NCBI GenBank assembly: GCA_014642895.1
Contig: BMJD01000010.1
Location: 41,290 to 105,289 of the forward strand
Length of the DNA: 64,000 nucleotides
Source: Lentibacillus populi
Lineage (GTDB): Bacteria; Bacillota; Bacilli; Bacillales; Amphibacillaceae
Direction of reading: 5' to 3'
Below the pieces are notes generated by a model, which saw only the letters and a list, made by a program, of their open reading frames with translations, did no database searches and was not told the DNA's origin. Both the position numbers and the translations under genes were made by a program. Of the stretch, positions 9,729 to 19,214 are shown piece after piece (position 1 is the stretch's first letter; every line of letters begins with the position of its first letter).

Positions 9729-10025
9729 CAGGCTCTATTCTGCTTGCGTCCGAGTTGGTCATGTCCAGCTCCAGCGCTAAAGCCAAGCAAACTTCACACT
9801 CCTTCACTACGATAAGTAACATCGGTTCGGGGAGAAGGAAGGCCAACTAAAAACGGCCTTTGCGGCCAACTCACGTCTACCCCTTTTTTAGTGGCATGTT
9901 TCCTTTATCTCATTGCGGTTGTTTGTTCGGTTAAAACCGCTGCTCCCGGCAGCAACACCGAACCACCCGCGTTGCGCGGGCGCGGTTTGTACGTTGCTAA
10001 ACGGGCGCTTCCGCTTTTCTTATCG
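9729..10025. repeat. GC-rich dispersed intergenic repeat, copy A
   Basis: This block is visibly more GC-rich than its surroundings and has no convincing gene. It shares short segments in the same order with the block at 10045-10236: GTCC(A/G)GCTCCAGCGC, a CGATAAGT(C)AACATCG segment, GTTTCCTTTATCTC and GCTAAACGGGCGCTT. Another internal segment, GGCCAACTAAAAACGG through AACTCACGTCTACCC, recurs at 59170-59215. It contains hairpins such as GGCCAACTAAAAACGGCC. I infer a mobile or amplified extragenic repeat of unknown function. Confidence 0.65.
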
Positions 10026-10044
10026 TCTAGGAAATTATAAAATT

Positions 10045-10236
10045 TTGCGGCTGTGGATAACTTAATAACCGGATAAGCCACGTCCGGCTCCAGCGCCCAG
10101 CGGCTAGTGTGCTTCCTTCACCTCCGTACGATAAGTCAACATCGACTCCCTCCGGTCGTCGTGTTTCCTTTATCTCCTACGGCTCAGTCCAGCACATACG
10201 CCGCTAAACGGGCGCTTGCGCCTTTGTTCTTATCTA
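10045..10236. repeat. GC-rich dispersed intergenic repeat, copy B
   Basis: This is a diverged tandem copy of the preceding block. The part around 10080-10160 (ACGTCCGGCTCCAGCGC, CGGCTAGTGTGC, AAGTCAACATCG) is the reverse complement of the interior of the element before fabH (13126-13205) and resembles 58205-58265. No coding capacity is seen. With its neighbour it fills the 640-bp gap between uppP and the next gene. Confidence 0.65.
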
Positions 10237-10315
10237 TGTGAATTGCTATCCTTTTTCAGTCACTATTCTTTGGGCTAATGAATAGTCTAGTTGCAGAGGA
10301 GGGTGAAAAAGGGAA

Positions 10316-10648
10316 ATGAAACAAGACTATCATCATATATACGAATTATGTAAAGATCATATGCATTCTTACGTACTTGCAGAATTAGTTGACGGCTCAA
10401 AAGTTGACGGTATAGTAACCGGACTGGATGATGAATATGTTTATTTAGCTATACCTTTAGAACAGTATGAACACCATACACAGCCGGAAATGAACCATCA
10501 AAATCGGCAATTTGGTTATGGATATCCGGGTTATGGGTATCCAGGAGGGTTCGGGTACCCGGGTTATGGGTATCCACCAAGAAGATTCCGACGGTTAATT
10601 TTGCCATTGGCTGCTCTTACTGCATTAAGTGTATTACCATGGTACTAA
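10316..10648 (+). CDS. Small protein with Sm-like N-terminus and Gly-Tyr-Pro repeats
   Basis: This protein of 110 residues is preceded by GGAGGG. Residues 10-50 (VLAELVDGSKVDGIVTGLDD) look like the strand pattern of an Sm/PRC-type barrel, as seen in several Bacillus spore-associated proteins. Residues 67-87 are a low-complexity stretch built from GYGYPG and GFGYPG units. The end is basic and then hydrophobic. Tyr/Gly/Pro repeats of this kind are common in spore-coat and surface proteins, so a structural or coat role is possible. I do not recognise the protein and cannot assign a function. It has its own terminator. Confidence 0.7.
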   Translation: MKQDYHHIYELCKDHMHSYVLAELVDGSKVDGIVTGLDDEYVYLAIPLEQYEHHTQPEMNHQNRQFGYGYPGYGYPGGFGYPGYGYPPRRFRRLILPLAALTALSVLPWY

Positions 10649-10682
10649 CAGTCAATTGACGCACATTTCATTTCTAACATTA

Positions 10683-10715
10683 AAACCCTTGCCATCTCCT
10701 TGTTGGCAAGGGTTT
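10683..10715. terminator. Bidirectional terminator
   Basis: AAACCCTTGCCA/TGGCAAGGGTTT forms a perfect 12-bp stem with a 9-nt loop, with A-rich and T-rich flanks. It serves the Gly-Tyr-Pro gene and probably the convergent yjzD-like gene. Confidence 0.85.
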
Positions 10716-10769
10716 ATGTGTAACTTGTCAGACTTTTGAACATATACAATCAATCTTGTCGTTCCAAGG

Positions 10770-10943
10770 TTACTCTTCTTGTTCTTTCAGTACACCTTCT
10801 CCTAATAAGTAGATAGCTAATGTAAAGATAATTGCCAGGGCAAGTGTATGAACAACGTTAAAAGGATTACCAGCCATACTGGACAGGATATAAGAAATAA
10901 CACTGCCGACTGCCAATGCCCAAATGAACGTCCAAAAGAACCG
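10770..10943 (-). CDS. yjzD: Small membrane protein YjzD-like (DUF2929)
   Basis: This 57-residue protein has two hydrophobic segments (FFWTFIWALAVGSVISYIL and VVHTLALAIIFTLAIYLL) and an acidic tail, as in DUF2929/YjzD. The ATG at 10941-10943 is preceded by GAGGTG at a good distance; an ATG six codons upstream overlaps that ribosome site. In B. subtilis yjzD lies in the same neighbourhood, upstream of med and fabHA, and this synteny supports the assignment. The function is unknown. Confidence 0.75.
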   Translation of the reverse strand, partial: RFFWTFIWALAVGSVISYILSSMAGNPFNVVHTLALAIIFTLAIYLLGEGVLKEQEE

Positions 10944-11074
10944 CATCTGAAAACACCTCATTTTTTAACATTCTGCTTTTAGTTTACCAAATTGGCTAAA
11001 AAAATAAAAGTATTTCTTTTACGTTATCACGTAGTGACGGGCTGTAATACACCCATCTCTAAGCGTGTCTAAAC

Positions 11075-11230
11075 CAAAAATGGGAAGGTAGGAGATAAAG
11101 AGTTCGTAAATTCCTGATTCGCTCACAACACTCTGTGGGGAGGGAAGGCAGGCTAAAATCGTCATGTCCGCATGCCTTCGCCTGTATTAGCACGCCCTGT
11201 CGCGTCGGCAGCCCCCACAGAATGAAGTTT
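11075..11230. repeat. Degenerate GC-rich intergenic repeat
   Basis: This GC-rich, gene-free stretch is bounded by CTGTGGGG (11131-11138) and CCCCCACAG. A GGTAGGAGATAAAG segment at its left edge resembles the reverse complement of the TTTATCTCCTACGG segment in the 10.1-kb repeat. It is probably an old copy of the same dispersed family. It occupies most of the 330-bp gap before the next gene. Confidence 0.4.
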
Positions 11231-11273
11231 CATTTTATGAATAATATAGTAATAAGGAACAGGGGGAAAGGCG

Positions 11274-11894
11274 ATGTCATTTCTTGTAACAAATTGTTTC
11301 GATTGGATTGGATTTCATATTATCAATTATTTGGTTGAAAATGGTTATCAGGTAGATGGATTTGATAATACTGCTACAAATAAGAAAGAGAATTTGGCAA
11401 TGATGGTTGGACGAAATGATTTATTTTCCTTGTTGCAGGATAAAAAAGAATGCAGAGAACGTTATACAGCAATTATTATAAACGGATCAAATGGTCATGC
11501 ATTGGATCTGAAGGCAGACAAAATGGTTAAATTATGTCGGGATGAAGCGAGGAAAGAAGGTGATGCCCAGTTGACAACGGTTATGCTCCCACTGCTGTTT
11601 GGTGAATGGATGCCAATGAATGAGAAGGGGATGTACGCTCAAAATAGATTTGTACCATTTGATTCAGACGTATTCTTAAACGATGCCATTTATATTGAAG
11701 ATTTTGTTCTTTGTCTGATGCAAATCATTCAATCCAATCATTTACCATCCTTTATCGAACTAAGGTCTGTAAAAGACAATAGGAAACTAGATAAGAACAG
11801 TAAACGGTTTATCTTCCTTCGTGACATTAGACCTATCGAGAAGAATGTTAAAAAAGTGCAGGATCACTATAATAGATTTAAAACTATTTACTAA
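11274..11894 (+). CDS. NAD-dependent epimerase/dehydratase-like protein, degenerate Rossmann fold
   Basis: The protein has 206 residues with a GGGGGAAAGG-type ribosome site. The N-terminus (FLVTNCFDWIGFHIINYLVENGYQVDGFDN) has the shape of the first beta-alpha-beta unit of an extended short-chain dehydrogenase. The glycine-rich loop is replaced by TNCFDWIG, however, and no YxxxK catalytic pair is visible. At 206 residues it is shorter than a true epimerase (about 300). The position directly upstream of med corresponds to the yjaU/yjaV area in B. subtilis. It is probably a non-catalytic relative that has lost or altered nucleotide binding; no function is assigned. Confidence 0.65.
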   Translation: MSFLVTNCFDWIGFHIINYLVENGYQVDGFDNTATNKKENLAMMVGRNDLFSLLQDKKECRERYTAIIINGSNGHALDLKADKMVKLCRDEARKEGDAQLTTVMLPLLFGEWMPMNEKGMYAQNRFVPFDSDVFLNDAIYIEDFVLCLMQIIQSNHLPSFIELRSVKDNRKLDKNSKRFIFLRDIRPIEKNVKKVQDHYNRFKTIY

Positions 11895-12002
11895 TGTAAT
11901 ATAAATGTAATCGGGAATAACGTTTACTGCTGGATGGTTAAACGCTACAATTAACATAGGGAGATGCCCGTACATCAATGTTCACGGATGGGAGTGCACA
12001 CG

Positions 12003-12959
12003 TTGGAAAAGCGATACATCATAATCCTAATCGGTTTCATCATACTATTATCAGGCTGTAGTTCTTATTTTGACCAAGGCAAAATACAAAAAGCAGGCAT
12101 GTTGGCAGAAACCTCAATCCATGATCAAGCATGGGGAGCCAAGGGGTATAAGGGCCTACTCGCCATTCGTGATAAGTATGATGTTGATGTTTATTTTAAA
12201 GAGGGGATCAAAACAGAGCAGGACGTGGCAAATGCTGTGGATGAATTGGTCAACCATGGAGTAAACCTCATTTTTGGCCATAGCAGTGCATATGGGAAGT
12301 TCTTTGTCGATATTTCCCAGGAGTATCCAGATGTACAATTTGTTTATTTTAATGGTGGGTACTATGCGGATAATGTGATAAGTTTAAATTTTAATGCACA
12401 TGCGATGGGTTATTTTGGTGGAATGATTGCAGGAAAAATGACAAAAACAAATCAGGTTGCAATTGTTGCTGCATATGAATGGCAGCCCGAAATAGAAGGA
12501 TTTTATGAAGGGGTGAAATATCAAAACCCCGATGCGGAAGTGCATATTGATTATGTTAATGATTGGAATGATGAAAAAAGCGCTTTGGAGAGTTTCGAGA
12601 AAATGCGTGATGTGAATGCTGATGTTATTTATCCTGCTGGTGATGCCTTTAGTAGTGAAATGATTAAACTGGCAAGTAAAGATGGAATCTATGCGATTGG
12701 ATACGTTTCCGATCAGTCGGATATTGATGAAACGGCAGTATTGACAAGCACCGTTCAGCATGCAGACAAATTGTATGAGCTCATTGCCAAAAAGTTCAAT
12801 AAAGGGGAACTCTCAGGCCAAATTTTAACATTTGATTTTCAGGATGATGCCATCTCATTAGGCAGGTTCAGCCCGGATGTCCCAGAAGAATTTCAGGAAA
12901 AGATAAAAGATGCTATAGATGTTTATAAAAAAACTGGTATGCTGCCAAATGAGCGGTAA
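12003..12959 (+). CDS. med: Med, BMP/PnrA-type lipoprotein linked to competence control
   Basis: This is a 318-residue lipoprotein. It has a positively charged start, a hydrophobic stretch, and a lipobox LLSGC around residue 20. The rest is a basic-membrane-protein (BMP/PnrA) solute-binding fold, with KGYKGLLAIRDKYDVDV, AIGYVSDQSD and a TSTVQ motif shared with B. subtilis Med. Med positively affects comK expression, probably indirectly. The best start is the TTG at 12003, eight bases after GGGAG; the upstream ATGs lack a spaced ribosome site. In B. subtilis, comZ follows med in the same operon. Here no comZ reading frame is visible, and the space holds the fabH promoter and a repeat element. 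Confidence 0.9.
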   Translation: MEKRYIIILIGFIILLSGCSSYFDQGKIQKAGMLAETSIHDQAWGAKGYKGLLAIRDKYDVDVYFKEGIKTEQDVANAVDELVNHGVNLIFGHSSAYGKFFVDISQEYPDVQFVYFNGGYYADNVISLNFNAHAMGYFGGMIAGKMTKTNQVAIVAAYEWQPEIEGFYEGVKYQNPDAEVHIDYVNDWNDEKSALESFEKMRDVNADVIYPAGDAFSSEMIKLASKDGIYAIGYVSDQSDIDETAVLTSTVQHADKLYELIAKKFNKGELSGQILTFDFQDDAISLGRFSPDVPEEFQEKIKDAIDVYKKTGMLPNER

Positions 12960-13028
12960 CGGTGGGACTTAATTTGTGTGGTTCCTACCCGATTACAAAC
13001 GTTGTTAATGGTTGACTCTCTTTTTCCC

Positions 13029-13074
13029 TTGCAACAGGGGGAAGAATGAATTAAAATTAGTACCAAGTCATAAT
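13029..13074 (+). promoter_or_regulatory. FapR-type promoter/operator of the fabH-fabF operon
   Basis: A sigma-A-like promoter reads TTGCAA (13029-13034), 17-bp spacer, TAAAAT (13052-13057). Overlapping its -10 and start is ATTAGTACCAAGTCATAAT (13056-13074). The left half TTAGTAC is identical to the FapR consensus half-site, and the right half GTCATAA matches GTACTAA at 5 of 7. FapR represses fatty-acid genes in response to malonyl-CoA and binds at this position in other Bacilli. The coding start of fabH is 277 bp further on, beyond a repeat element. Confidence 0.75.
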
Positions 13075-13083
13075 AATTGATAT

Positions 13084-13322
13084 TAGAGGTTGTTCAAAAA
13101 CCACCAAATAATAAGCGTAAACTCTGGAGTAGCCGATGTTGACTTGTCTTGCGGAGGCTGGTGTTGCACACTAGCCGCTGGGCACTGGAGCTGGACGTGG
13201 CTCTTCCTCGCAAAGCCTCCATACAGCTGCAAATTTATACTTTCTTTCTAGCAAACCCGGTACCCTGGATCTACAAGGCGACCTTCTAGGCGTTGATTTG
13301 GCAGCTTTTTGAAGAGCACTAT
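13084..13322 (+). repeat. Dispersed element with inverted ends, between the fabH promoter and fabH
   Basis: The left end AGAGGTTGTTCAAAAACCACCAAAT and right end AGCTTTTTGAAGAGCACT are diverged versions of the ends of the elements near 25.9, 37.4 and 59.1 kb. The interior (13126-13240) matches, in reverse complement, the repeat at 10050-10160, and in direct orientation the block at 58205-58290 (CCGCTGGGC, CTGGAG, ACGTGGCTCTTCCT). No gene is seen. It lies inside the predicted 5' untranslated region of fabH. Confidence 0.7.
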
Positions 13323-13350
13323 TAACATTAGAATATAAGGGGATGGAGAT

Positions 13351-14289
13351 ATGAGTGCTGGTATACTAGGTACGGGTCATTATGTTCCGCCGAAAGTATT
13401 GACAAACAAAGATTTGGAAAAAATGGTGGACACGAATGATGAATGGATCAAAACGAGAACAGGAATTGAAGAACGCAGAATAGCTGATGACGATACCGAT
13501 ACTTCAGATATGGCCTTTTATGCGGCGGAAAATGCATTGGAAGAAGCAAACGTGCAACCAGAAGAACTTGATTTGATATTGGTTGCAACTGTAACACCTG
13601 ATACACCTTTTCCATCTGTTGCATGCCGCCTGCAAGATCGGCTGGGGGCAACGAAAGCAGCGGCGATGGATGTAGGTGCAGCATGTTCCGGGTTTATGTA
13701 TGCGTTGATCACCGCCAAGCAATTTATCGAGACAAATGCCTACAAACACGTATTGGTCATAGGTGTAGAAAAGCTATCAAAAATAACCGATTGGAAGGAT
13801 CGCAATACGTGTGTCCTTTTTGGTGATGGTGCAGGTGCAGCTGTCGTTGGTAAAGTATCGGAAGAAAAAGGAATATTATCGTTTGAATTAGGTTCTGACG
13901 GATCAGGCGGTAAATATTTATATCAGAATCCTGATAAATATTTGTTCCAAAACGGGCGTGAGGTATTCAAGTTTGCGGTTAGACAAATGCCTAAATCAGC
14001 GGTAAGTGTTATTGAAAAAATTGGGTATCATAAAGAGGATGTTGATTATCTGATTCCTCATCAGGCAAACATACGAATCATGGAAGCTGCCCGGGAACGA
14101 TTAGGCATTTCTGAAGATAAAATGGCAAAAACAATTAAGAAATATGGAAATACATCTGCAGCCTCTATTCCGATGGCCTTATCAGAAGCTGTAAAGAATG
14201 GTAGAATCAAGGATAACGACTTACTGGTATTAGTCGGCTTTGGTGGAGGACTAACATGGGGGTCCGTTGCATTACGTTGGGGGAAATAG
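13351..14289 (+). CDS. fabH: 3-oxoacyl-ACP synthase III (FabH)
   Basis: The protein has 312 residues with the full catalytic triad: Cys112 in DVGAACSGF, His237 in PHQAN and Asn267 in GNTSAAS. It condenses acetyl-CoA or branched acyl-CoA primers with malonyl-ACP to begin fatty-acid synthesis. In Bacilli it prefers the branched primers that give iso/anteiso lipids. GGGGATGGAG precedes the ATG. fabF follows 99 bp downstream as in B. subtilis fabHA-fabF. Control is probably through the FapR-type promoter about 290 bp upstream. A weak promoter-like sequence (TTGAAG, GAATAT) lies closer to the gene and could give extra, FapR-independent transcription. Confidence 0.96.
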   Translation: MSAGILGTGHYVPPKVLTNKDLEKMVDTNDEWIKTRTGIEERRIADDDTDTSDMAFYAAENALEEANVQPEELDLILVATVTPDTPFPSVACRLQDRLGATKAAAMDVGAACSGFMYALITAKQFIETNAYKHVLVIGVEKLSKITDWKDRNTCVLFGDGAGAAVVGKVSEEKGILSFELGSDGSGGKYLYQNPDKYLFQNGREVFKFAVRQMPKSAVSVIEKIGYHKEDVDYLIPHQANIRIMEAARERLGISEDKMAKTIKKYGNTSAASIPMALSEAVKNGRIKDNDLLVLVGFGGGLTWGSVALRWGK

Positions 14290-14388
14290 AGGAGAAAGAT
14301 TCCGGGGAACCGGAGCGCCGTAATTTCCTAAACGTTTAAAATCAATTATAATGATAGGTGAGTAAAAGGACGAGGAGTGAATGACCAA

Positions 14389-15627
14389 ATGGAGGAAAGA
14401 AGAGTTGTTGTGACCGGATTAGGAGCCATTTCTCCGTTAGGCAATGATGCTAAGACAACATGGGATAATCTTGTCGCCGGAAAATCCGGAATTGATTTTG
14501 TCACAAAAGTCAATAAAGATGATTTTCCGGCAAAGGTTGCTGCTGAAGTGAAAGATTTTGATCCATTGAACTATATTGATAAAAAAGAAACTCGTAAAAT
14601 GGATCCATTCACACAATACGCTGTTGCAGCAGCAAAAATGGCTGTGGAAGATGCAAATTTAAAAATCGATGAGGAAATCGCTGATCGTGTCGGCGTTTGG
14701 ATCGGATCAGGAATTGGCGGCATGCAAACATGGGAGGATCAGCACAGAAAGTTTTTGGAAAAAGGCCCCAGACGAGTTAGTCCATTTTTTGTACCAATGA
14801 TGATTCCGGATATGGCTGCAGGCCAAGTATCCATTCAATTGGGCGCAAAAGGAATTAATTCTTGTACGACTACAGCCTGTGCATCAGGCGCTAATTCCAT
14901 CGGTGACGCATTTAAAGTAATTCAGCGTGGTGGAGCGGATTATGTCATCGCCGGAGGTACCGAAGCGCCGATTTCGAATATGGCATTTGCCGGTTTTTGT
15001 TCGGCGAAGGCTTTATCGCTAAATAACGATCCACGAACTGCAAGCAGACCGTTTGATAAAAATCGTGATGGATTCGTTATGGGAGAAGGGGCTGGAATTT
15101 TGCTCCTGGAAACGCTTGAATCGGCACAAAAGCGTGGCGCCCATATTTACGGTGAAATTGTTGGTTACGGTGCAACAGGGGATGCATACCACATTACAGC
15201 ACCAGCACTTGATGGCGAAGGTGCAGCAAGAGCGATGCAACAAGCATTGAATGATGCGGAGCTCTCCCCGGAAAATGTTGATTATATTAATGCACATGGC
15301 ACAAGTACCAACTTAAATGATAAATATGAAACGACTGCAATTAAACGCGTATTCGGTGAGCATGCTGGAAAGGTAGCTGTATCATCAACGAAATCCATGA
15401 CCGGTCACCTGTTAGGTGCAGCAGGCGGAATTGAATCCGTTATTGCTGTAAAAGCAATTGATGACGATATTATACCAGCGACAATCAACTATGAAACACC
15501 AGATCCGGAATGTGATTTGGATTATGTGCCGAATGAAGCACGTAAACAAAATGTAGAAGTTGTCATGAGCAATTCACTTGGTTTTGGCGGACACAATGTT
15601 GCATTGATTTTTAAAAAATATAAATAA
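14389..15627 (+). CDS. fabF: 3-oxoacyl-ACP synthase II (FabF)
   Basis: The protein has 412 residues. The catalytic residues are Cys164 (TACASGAN), His303 (NAHGTST) and His340 ([11 protein letters not shown]), as in all KAS II enzymes. It elongates acyl-ACP chains with malonyl-ACP and controls the temperature-dependent chain composition. The ATG at 14389 is used because GAGGAG lies 11 bp upstream; a GTG four codons earlier overlaps that ribosome site. The N-terminal [19 protein letters not shown] aligns with the usual FabF start. It forms an operon with fabH and ends at a terminator. Confidence 0.96.
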   Translation: MEERRVVVTGLGAISPLGNDAKTTWDNLVAGKSGIDFVTKVNKDDFPAKVAAEVKDFDPLNYIDKKETRKMDPFTQYAVAAAKMAVEDANLKIDEEIADRVGVWIGSGIGGMQTWEDQHRKFLEKGPRRVSPFFVPMMIPDMAAGQVSIQLGAKGINSCTTTACASGANSIGDAFKVIQRGGADYVIAGGTEAPISNMAFAGFCSAKALSLNNDPRTASRPFDKNRDGFVMGEGAGILLLETLESAQKRGAHIYGEIVGYGATGDAYHITAPALDGEGAARAMQQALNDAELSPENVDYINAHGTSTNLNDKYETTAIKRVFGEHAGKVAVSSTKSMTGHLLGAAGGIESVIAVKAIDDDIIPATINYETPDPECDLDYVPNEARKQNVEVVMSNSLGFGGHNVALIFKKYK

Positions 15628-15640
15628 GTTCTACGGATTA

Positions 15641-15677
15641 AAAAGAGGCTGACCAGTGATCTGGTTGGTCTTTTTTT
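15641..15677 (+). terminator. Terminator after fabF
   Basis: GACCA (15651-15655) pairs with TGGTC (15666-15670), followed by seven T residues. An A-run precedes the stem. It lies 23 bp after the fabF stop. Confidence 0.7.
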
Positions 15678-15790
15678 ACTAGCAAGAAAAATGAAGAAGG
15701 CTGTGAATGTGAACCGGGTGGTGGTAACTATCAAGCGGAAAAGCGGGAATATAGGCCCCAGGAGAGAACATCAACTGGAGATGCAGGGAC

Positions 15791-16190
15791 ACCAGCCGGA
15801 AAACAGAAATACCAACCGGAGAACGGAAATATCGACCGGAGAGCAGAAATATCGACCGGAGAACGGAAACATCAACCGAAGAACGGAAACATCAACCGAA
15901 GAACGGAAACATCAACCGGAGAACGGAAATATCGACCGGAGAACGGAAACATTAACCGGAGAGCAGAAACATCAACCGGAGAACGGAAACATCAACCGGA
16001 GAACGGAAACATCAACCGGAGAACGGAAACATCAACCGGAGAACGGAAACATCAACCGGAGAGCAGAAATATCAACCGGAGAACGGAAACATCAACCGGA
16101 GAGCAGAAACATCGACCGGAGAACGGAAACATCAACCGGAGAGCAGAAATATCGACCGGAGAACGGAAACATCAACCGGAGAGCAGAAAC
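15791..16190. repeat. Minisatellite: 20 tandem copies of a 20-bp unit
   Basis: The unit is ATCAACCGGAGAACGGAAAC, and twenty consecutive copies fit exactly between 15791 and 16190, with a diverged copy just before. Variants are limited: ATC(A/G)ACC at the start, and an end of either GAACGGAAA(C/T) or GAGCAGAAA(C/T). No stop codon occurs in any forward frame, so a 167-codon frame runs across it, whereas the reverse strand has a TGA in every unit. Because 20 is not a multiple of 3, the encoded peptide repeats every 20 residues. It lies between the fabF terminator and a small membrane-protein gene. Confidence 0.95.
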
Positions 16191-16313
16191 ATGAACGCAT
16201 TCTTGCTATAGCATTCAGGAACGAAAACATGAAAATGGACAACCCTATCATGTATTTCGGTCCACAAGCATAAACTGAATTAAAACGAATGGACAAGCGT
16301 GGGTGGGATGGAC

Positions 16314-16520
16314 ATGTTTTATTTGTTTCTCTTTTTATTGGGGTTTGGACTGGCTGTTTCCGGTGGTGTGACCATTGTTGCATATTCCAATTTTTTGCCG
16401 GCAGGATTAGGCTGGATTGATTATTTTATCTTCCTTAAAGGACGACCGGAATGTTACTTTTTACCAATTGGGTTTATCCTTATGGCGATTGCCATTTATC
16501 GATATCCAAACACACATTGA
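16314..16520 (+). CDS. Small membrane protein of unknown function
   Basis: The protein has 68 residues with two hydrophobic helices (FYLFLFLLGFGLAVSGG and FLPIGFILMAIAIY) separated by a loop containing WIDYFIFLKGRPE. GGTGGG lies six bases before the chosen ATG; ATG 16308 and GTG 16299 are alternatives. It sits between fabF and yjbA, where Bacillaceae often carry a small unassigned gene. It has no similarity I can name. Confidence 0.6.
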   Translation: MFYLFLFLLGFGLAVSGGVTIVAYSNFLPAGLGWIDYFIFLKGRPECYFLPIGFILMAIAIYRYPNTH

Positions 16521-16693
16521 ACAGAATCGGGAATTTACGGGGTGTTTATCGTTCACCTTCACGTCTTTAGTTTACTCACGCTTGGAGATGGTGGTATGAT
16601 GACCCGTTAATCCGTGATAAAAATCCCAGAATATTTTTCTAACATGATGGTCATAATGTATGGTAAATGTTAGTTGAAAAGTGAGGGTTGTTT

Positions 16694-17455
16694 ATGTTGT
16701 ATTTGCACGATGTGTGGGTGAATTGGTTTGAAGGGGAGGAGAATGGGTATAATGTATGTTATTTTCACGAATGGCGGAAGGAAGATGGGATCGAATTGCT
16801 TGATCAAGTACCGCTCTTGTACATAAATGAAGATTTATACAACTATATTGAAAATGATATGCATGATTTACCAAAACCAATGCTTGATTGCATATATAAA
16901 CGTGCATATATTCGAAAAGGACAGGAGCGTACCGTACTGGATTATGCCTGTGTAGTTACGGATGGAACGGATATCATTGCAATGGATACAATCGGTTATC
17001 AGATTCCAATTCGTAAAAGCAGATTAATACCGAGGCAAGAACAGCTTGTCTTTGATATGATCGAAAACACGAAAAAACAATCATTTAAATTTGATGGGGA
17101 TTTGTATAAAAAAGAATATCATATGCTATCCATGCCGCCAGAGCTTGTCTTCGGATTAACAAGACGGGAGCGGCAGCTGAAACAGTTGCTGATGATGGCG
17201 CTTGATCAGTTACATACAGCAAATAACCTGGAAGAATTGCGCTATTGGCTGACGGAATGGAACCCAAAAAAATACCCATATATTCGTTATATGGATGAGG
17301 AAAAGGTTTGGCAAGCTTTATATAATGGTGTCAAACATGGCTGGAGCAGCGCCCATGAAGACCTGTGCGGAAAAATGATTAAAGGTCAGCCGTTTTTGGA
17401 AAAAATGTGGGAACTGGAACAAAGTCAGGAACAAAATACGTCGAAGCAGAAATAA
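16694..17455 (+). CDS. yjbA: YjbA, DUF3603 protein
   Basis: This 253-residue soluble protein matches B. subtilis YjbA (UPF0736/DUF3603) in length and overall sequence. It has the N-terminal [19 protein letters not shown], a central [15 protein letters not shown], and the C-terminal segment with [22 protein letters not shown] lies six bases before the ATG at 16694. Its function is not known. The position between fabHF and the convergent trpS is the same as in B. subtilis. A shared bidirectional terminator separates it from trpS. Confidence 0.9.
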   Translation: MLYLHDVWVNWFEGEENGYNVCYFHEWRKEDGIELLDQVPLLYINEDLYNYIENDMHDLPKPMLDCIYKRAYIRKGQERTVLDYACVVTDGTDIIAMDTIGYQIPIRKSRLIPRQEQLVFDMIENTKKQSFKFDGDLYKKEYHMLSMPPELVFGLTRRERQLKQLLMMALDQLHTANNLEELRYWLTEWNPKKYPYIRYMDEEKVWQALYNGVKHGWSSAHEDLCGKMIKGQPFLEKMWELEQSQEQNTSKQK

Positions 17456-17496
17456 AGAGGGCGGAACTCAGAGGCAAAAACGAAAAAAATAGCGGT

Positions 17497-17531
17497 AAAA
17501 ACACTTGGCTAAATTTTAGTCAAGTGTTTTT
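17497..17531. terminator. Bidirectional terminator between yjbA and trpS
   Basis: AAAAACACTTG/CAAGTGTTTTT is an 11-bp stem, with the extra inner pairing CTAAA/TTTAG. It has A- and T-runs on both sides, suiting both convergent genes. Confidence 0.85.
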
Positions 17532-17556
17532 CTTTTTACGTTCAACTTTTAGTATC

Positions 17557-18582
<1,026 letters not shown>

Positions 18583-18584
18583 TT

Positions 18585-18793
18585 AAAAAAGTCCATTTAT
18601 CCCTGCGTAAAGGGACGAATGAACCGCGGTGCCACCCTAATTATTCTGCTAGACGCAGAATCACTTTATAAAAAATAAGCTCCAAAGCCCAGTTCCAAAT
18701 TGCCATGGTGCTTGTTTTCACCAGCCACAAGCTCTCTAAAAAACCAGCGGGCAATTGTACTTTATCTTTTTCATTGCTATGATATTGACTTTT
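18585..18793 (-). promoter_or_regulatory. T-box riboswitch (tryptophan) controlling trpS
   Basis: On the minus strand the leader contains the T-box core AGGGTGGCACCGCGG (plus-strand CGCGGTGCCACCCT at 18625-18638). It is followed by a long terminator hairpin (GTTCATTCGTCCCT pairing with AGGGATAAATGGAC) and a T-run at 18585-18624. The proposed specifier is TGG in GAACTGGGC, matching tryptophan. Uncharged tRNA-Trp pairing with UGGC in the bulge would favour the antiterminator over the terminator. Confidence 0.95.
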
Positions 18794-18798
18794 TTATT

Positions 18799-18827
18799 AT
18801 TATATAGATCCGTTGGTTGAAATGCAA
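18799..18827 (-). promoter_or_regulatory. Promoter of the trpS T-box leader
   Basis: Reading on the minus strand: TTGCAT, 17-bp spacer, TATAAT. This puts the transcription start near 18793, at the beginning of the T-box leader. Confidence 0.75.
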
Positions 18828-18885
18828 GATGAAACTCCTTAAACGTCTTTCATCTTGTGGCGAAGAACAAATCATGATGGTAGAT

Positions 18886-19190
18886 CCCGAGAAAAGTCAC
18901 TCATGGAAGAGATGAAAGTCCAAATGCGCTGCTGGAACCCGAGAAAAGTCACTCATGGAAGAGATGAAAGCCTAAATGCGCTGCTGAAACCCGAGAAAAG
19001 TCACTCATGGAAGAGATGAGAGCCCAAACGCGCTGCTGGAACCCAAGAAAAGTCACTCATAGAAGAGATGAAAGCCTAAATGAGATGGTGTAGCCAGTAA
19101 GAAGTCACTCATCGATATGATGAAAACCTCAAATATGTTCTTCAATCCACTAAAAAGTCCTTCATTTTGATTATGAGGGACTAGAGGGAA
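18886..19190. repeat. Tandem repeat, 52-bp unit, about six copies
   Basis: CCCGAGAAAAGTCACTCATG begins at 18886, 18938 and 18990, with a one-base variant (CCCAAG) at 19042, an exact period of 52 bp. Two degenerate units follow near 19094 and 19146. Each unit also carries GAAGAGATGAAAG and CGCTGCTGGAA. There is no coding potential and no unique spacers, so this is not a CRISPR array. It lies upstream of the trpS promoter and downstream of the NERD gene, and accounts for the long gene-free gap. Confidence 0.9.
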
Positions 19191-19214
19191 CTTATAGCGT
19201 TAGAAATCTAAATC

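Noticed and set aside
15791..16190. Possible CRISPR array
   Set aside because: The 20-bp units are directly adjacent without spacers.
15691..16194. 167-codon plus-strand frame across the minisatellite
   Set aside because: No good ribosome site, extreme composition (R, E, N, T), and all three forward frames are open simply because the 20-bp unit lacks stop codons. Treated as a repeat, not a gene.
18886..19190. Possible CRISPR array
   Set aside because: The 52-bp units are contiguous, with no unique spacers and no cas genes nearby.
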